Below are positions 23,629 to 24,274 of a DNA stretch of 24,274 bases, piece by piece. The notes under the pieces are model-generated. The model worked only from the letters and a program-made list of their open reading frames with translations. It did not search any database and was not told the DNA's origin. The position numbers and the translations under genes are program-made. Where the stretch lies: the NCBI GenBank assembly GCA_964370185.1, contig CAYJIJ010000036.1:1-24274 (forward strand), read 5' to 3'. How positions within the stretch are numbered: the stretch's first letter is position 1; every line of letters starts with the position of its first letter. This stretch comes from CAYJEQ01 sp964370185. GTDB taxonomy: Bacteria; Bacillota; Clostridia; Oscillospirales; Ruminococcaceae.

Positions 23629-24237
23629 CTAAAACTTTTTGCCGAGCTCTTTAAGCGCCTGCCTTATCATTTCCTGTGCGGTAAGTGTCGGGTCAAGCTT
23701 TGCTATTACCCCTGCCGCTTCGCTCTGTGTGTAGCCGAGTGCCGCCATTGCCGCAATCGCTTCACCCTGTGCACCAAGTGCTACACTTGCACCTGTGGAG
23801 GAGCTTTCAGCGCCCATCGAAATCCCTATATTTACACCTTTAAATTTATCTTTGAGCTCAAGCACTATTCTTGAAGCGAGCTTTGGCCCTACACCCGAGC
23901 ATTTAGTGAAGGCTTTTGCATCCCCACCCATAATTGCAAGGCTCACTTTATCGGGAGCCATTTCGGAGAGTATCGCAAGCCCAACCTTTGCACCAACACC
24001 TGAAACAGTGGTGAGCATCTTAAAGCAATCAAGCTCTGCCGAGGTGGCAAATCCGAATAAATCCATTGCATCCTCACGCACGCTAAGATATGTCAGTAGC
24101 ATTACCTCTTCACCCACCTCTGGGAGCGAGGAGTATGTGGCTAAAGATATAAGGCATTTATACCCCACACCCGTGCATTCTACTGCGGCGAATGTAGGCT
24201 CTTTATGTAGCAATTTTCCTCTTACTGAGTAAAACAT
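23629..24237 (-). CDS. ruvA: Holliday junction DNA helicase subunit RuvA
   Basis: Binds four-way DNA junctions as a tetramer and loads RuvB, 202 aa from the chosen start. Domain I is an OB fold (MFYSVRGKLL to about 65), domain II has the paired helix-hairpin-helix motifs (LTTVSGVGAKVGLAIL, CSGVGPKLASRIVLELKDK), and a C-terminal RuvB-binding domain follows a flexible linker (ALGYTQSEAAGVI). The longest frame starts at 24270, but MFYSVRGK is the family N-terminus and its ATG has GGAG 6 nt upstream. That ribosome site is part of a dispersed repeat also found before the cvpA-family gene. Confidence 0.96.
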   Translation of the reverse strand: MFYSVRGKLLHKEPTFAAVECTGVGYKCLISLATYSSLPEVGEEVMLLTYLSVREDAMDLFGFATSAELDCFKMLTTVSGVGAKVGLAILSEMAPDKVSLAIMGGDAKAFTKCSGVGPKLASRIVLELKDKFKGVNIGISMGAESSSTGASVALGAQGEAIAAMAALGYTQSEAAGVIAKLDPTLTAQEMIRQALKELGKKF

Positions 24238-24242
24238 ATAAT

Positions 24243-24274
24243 GCTCCATTCCGCCGCTCTGCATCGGCATAAAA
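24243..24274 (-). repeat. Dispersed repeat, copy C, carrying the ruvA ribosome site
   Basis: Matches copy A at 28 of 32 visible positions and runs off the window edge. On the minus strand it reads TGCCGATGCAGAGCGGC and then GGAATGGAGCAT before the ruvA ATG. A small hairpin GCCG-N8-CGGC (24253-24268) lies five nucleotides upstream of GGAG, as in copy A. The four differences keep the stem pairing. Confidence 0.75.

Overview
The window is a stretch of chromosome from a low-GC Gram-positive bacterium of the Clostridia type. I infer this from the AT-rich intergenic DNA, strong AGGAG ribosome sites, gene content (a DUF5711-like protein next to a CvpA-family protein, a ClpE-type Hsp100, an EcfA1/A2/T module followed by truA) and a lipoprotein substrate-binding protein. 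I cannot name the species. Every convincing gene lies on the minus strand, so transcription runs from high to low coordinates. No tRNA, rRNA, CRISPR array, insertion sequence or phage gene was seen.

In order of transcription: ruvA-ruvB (Holliday junction motor) opens the window at the right edge. Next is a tightly packed run: glmM (cell-wall precursor), a class I SAM methyltransferase, ecfA1, ecfA2, ecfT (energy module for vitamin ECF transporters), truA (tRNA pseudouridine), a DUF5711-like membrane-anchored protein and a CvpA-family membrane protein. Then come a zinc-finger Clp ATPase (ClpE type) with its own promoter region, rpsO-pnp with a strong rpsO promoter and a structured leader, a CNNM/CorC-type membrane protein with CBS domains, a large membrane-bound sensor that probably degrades c-di-GMP, and a potABCD-type ABC transporter.

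Most of the window is housekeeping. The unusual material is in the gaps and in two proteins. (1) The 232-nt gap before the cvpA-family gene holds two direct copies of a ~45-nt repeat and several hairpins. A third copy sits at the right edge just before ruvA. In two of the three copies the repeat itself supplies the Shine-Dalgarno sequence of the next gene. (2) The PotD-like lipoprotein has lost the acidic residues that bind polyamine in E. coli PotD, so its ligand is probably not a classical polyamine. (3) The potA leader has a terminator-like hairpin soon after a likely promoter and a downstream segment that could pair with it. (4) The sensor protein carries two solute-binding-type domains outside the cell, a degenerate GGDEF domain (TGDQF) and an intact EAL domain.

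Several starts were moved inward from the longest reading frame because of Shine-Dalgarno position, overlap or family N-termini (ruvA, ecfA1, truA, clpE, potB, potC). All functional calls rest on motif recognition by eye; no search was run.
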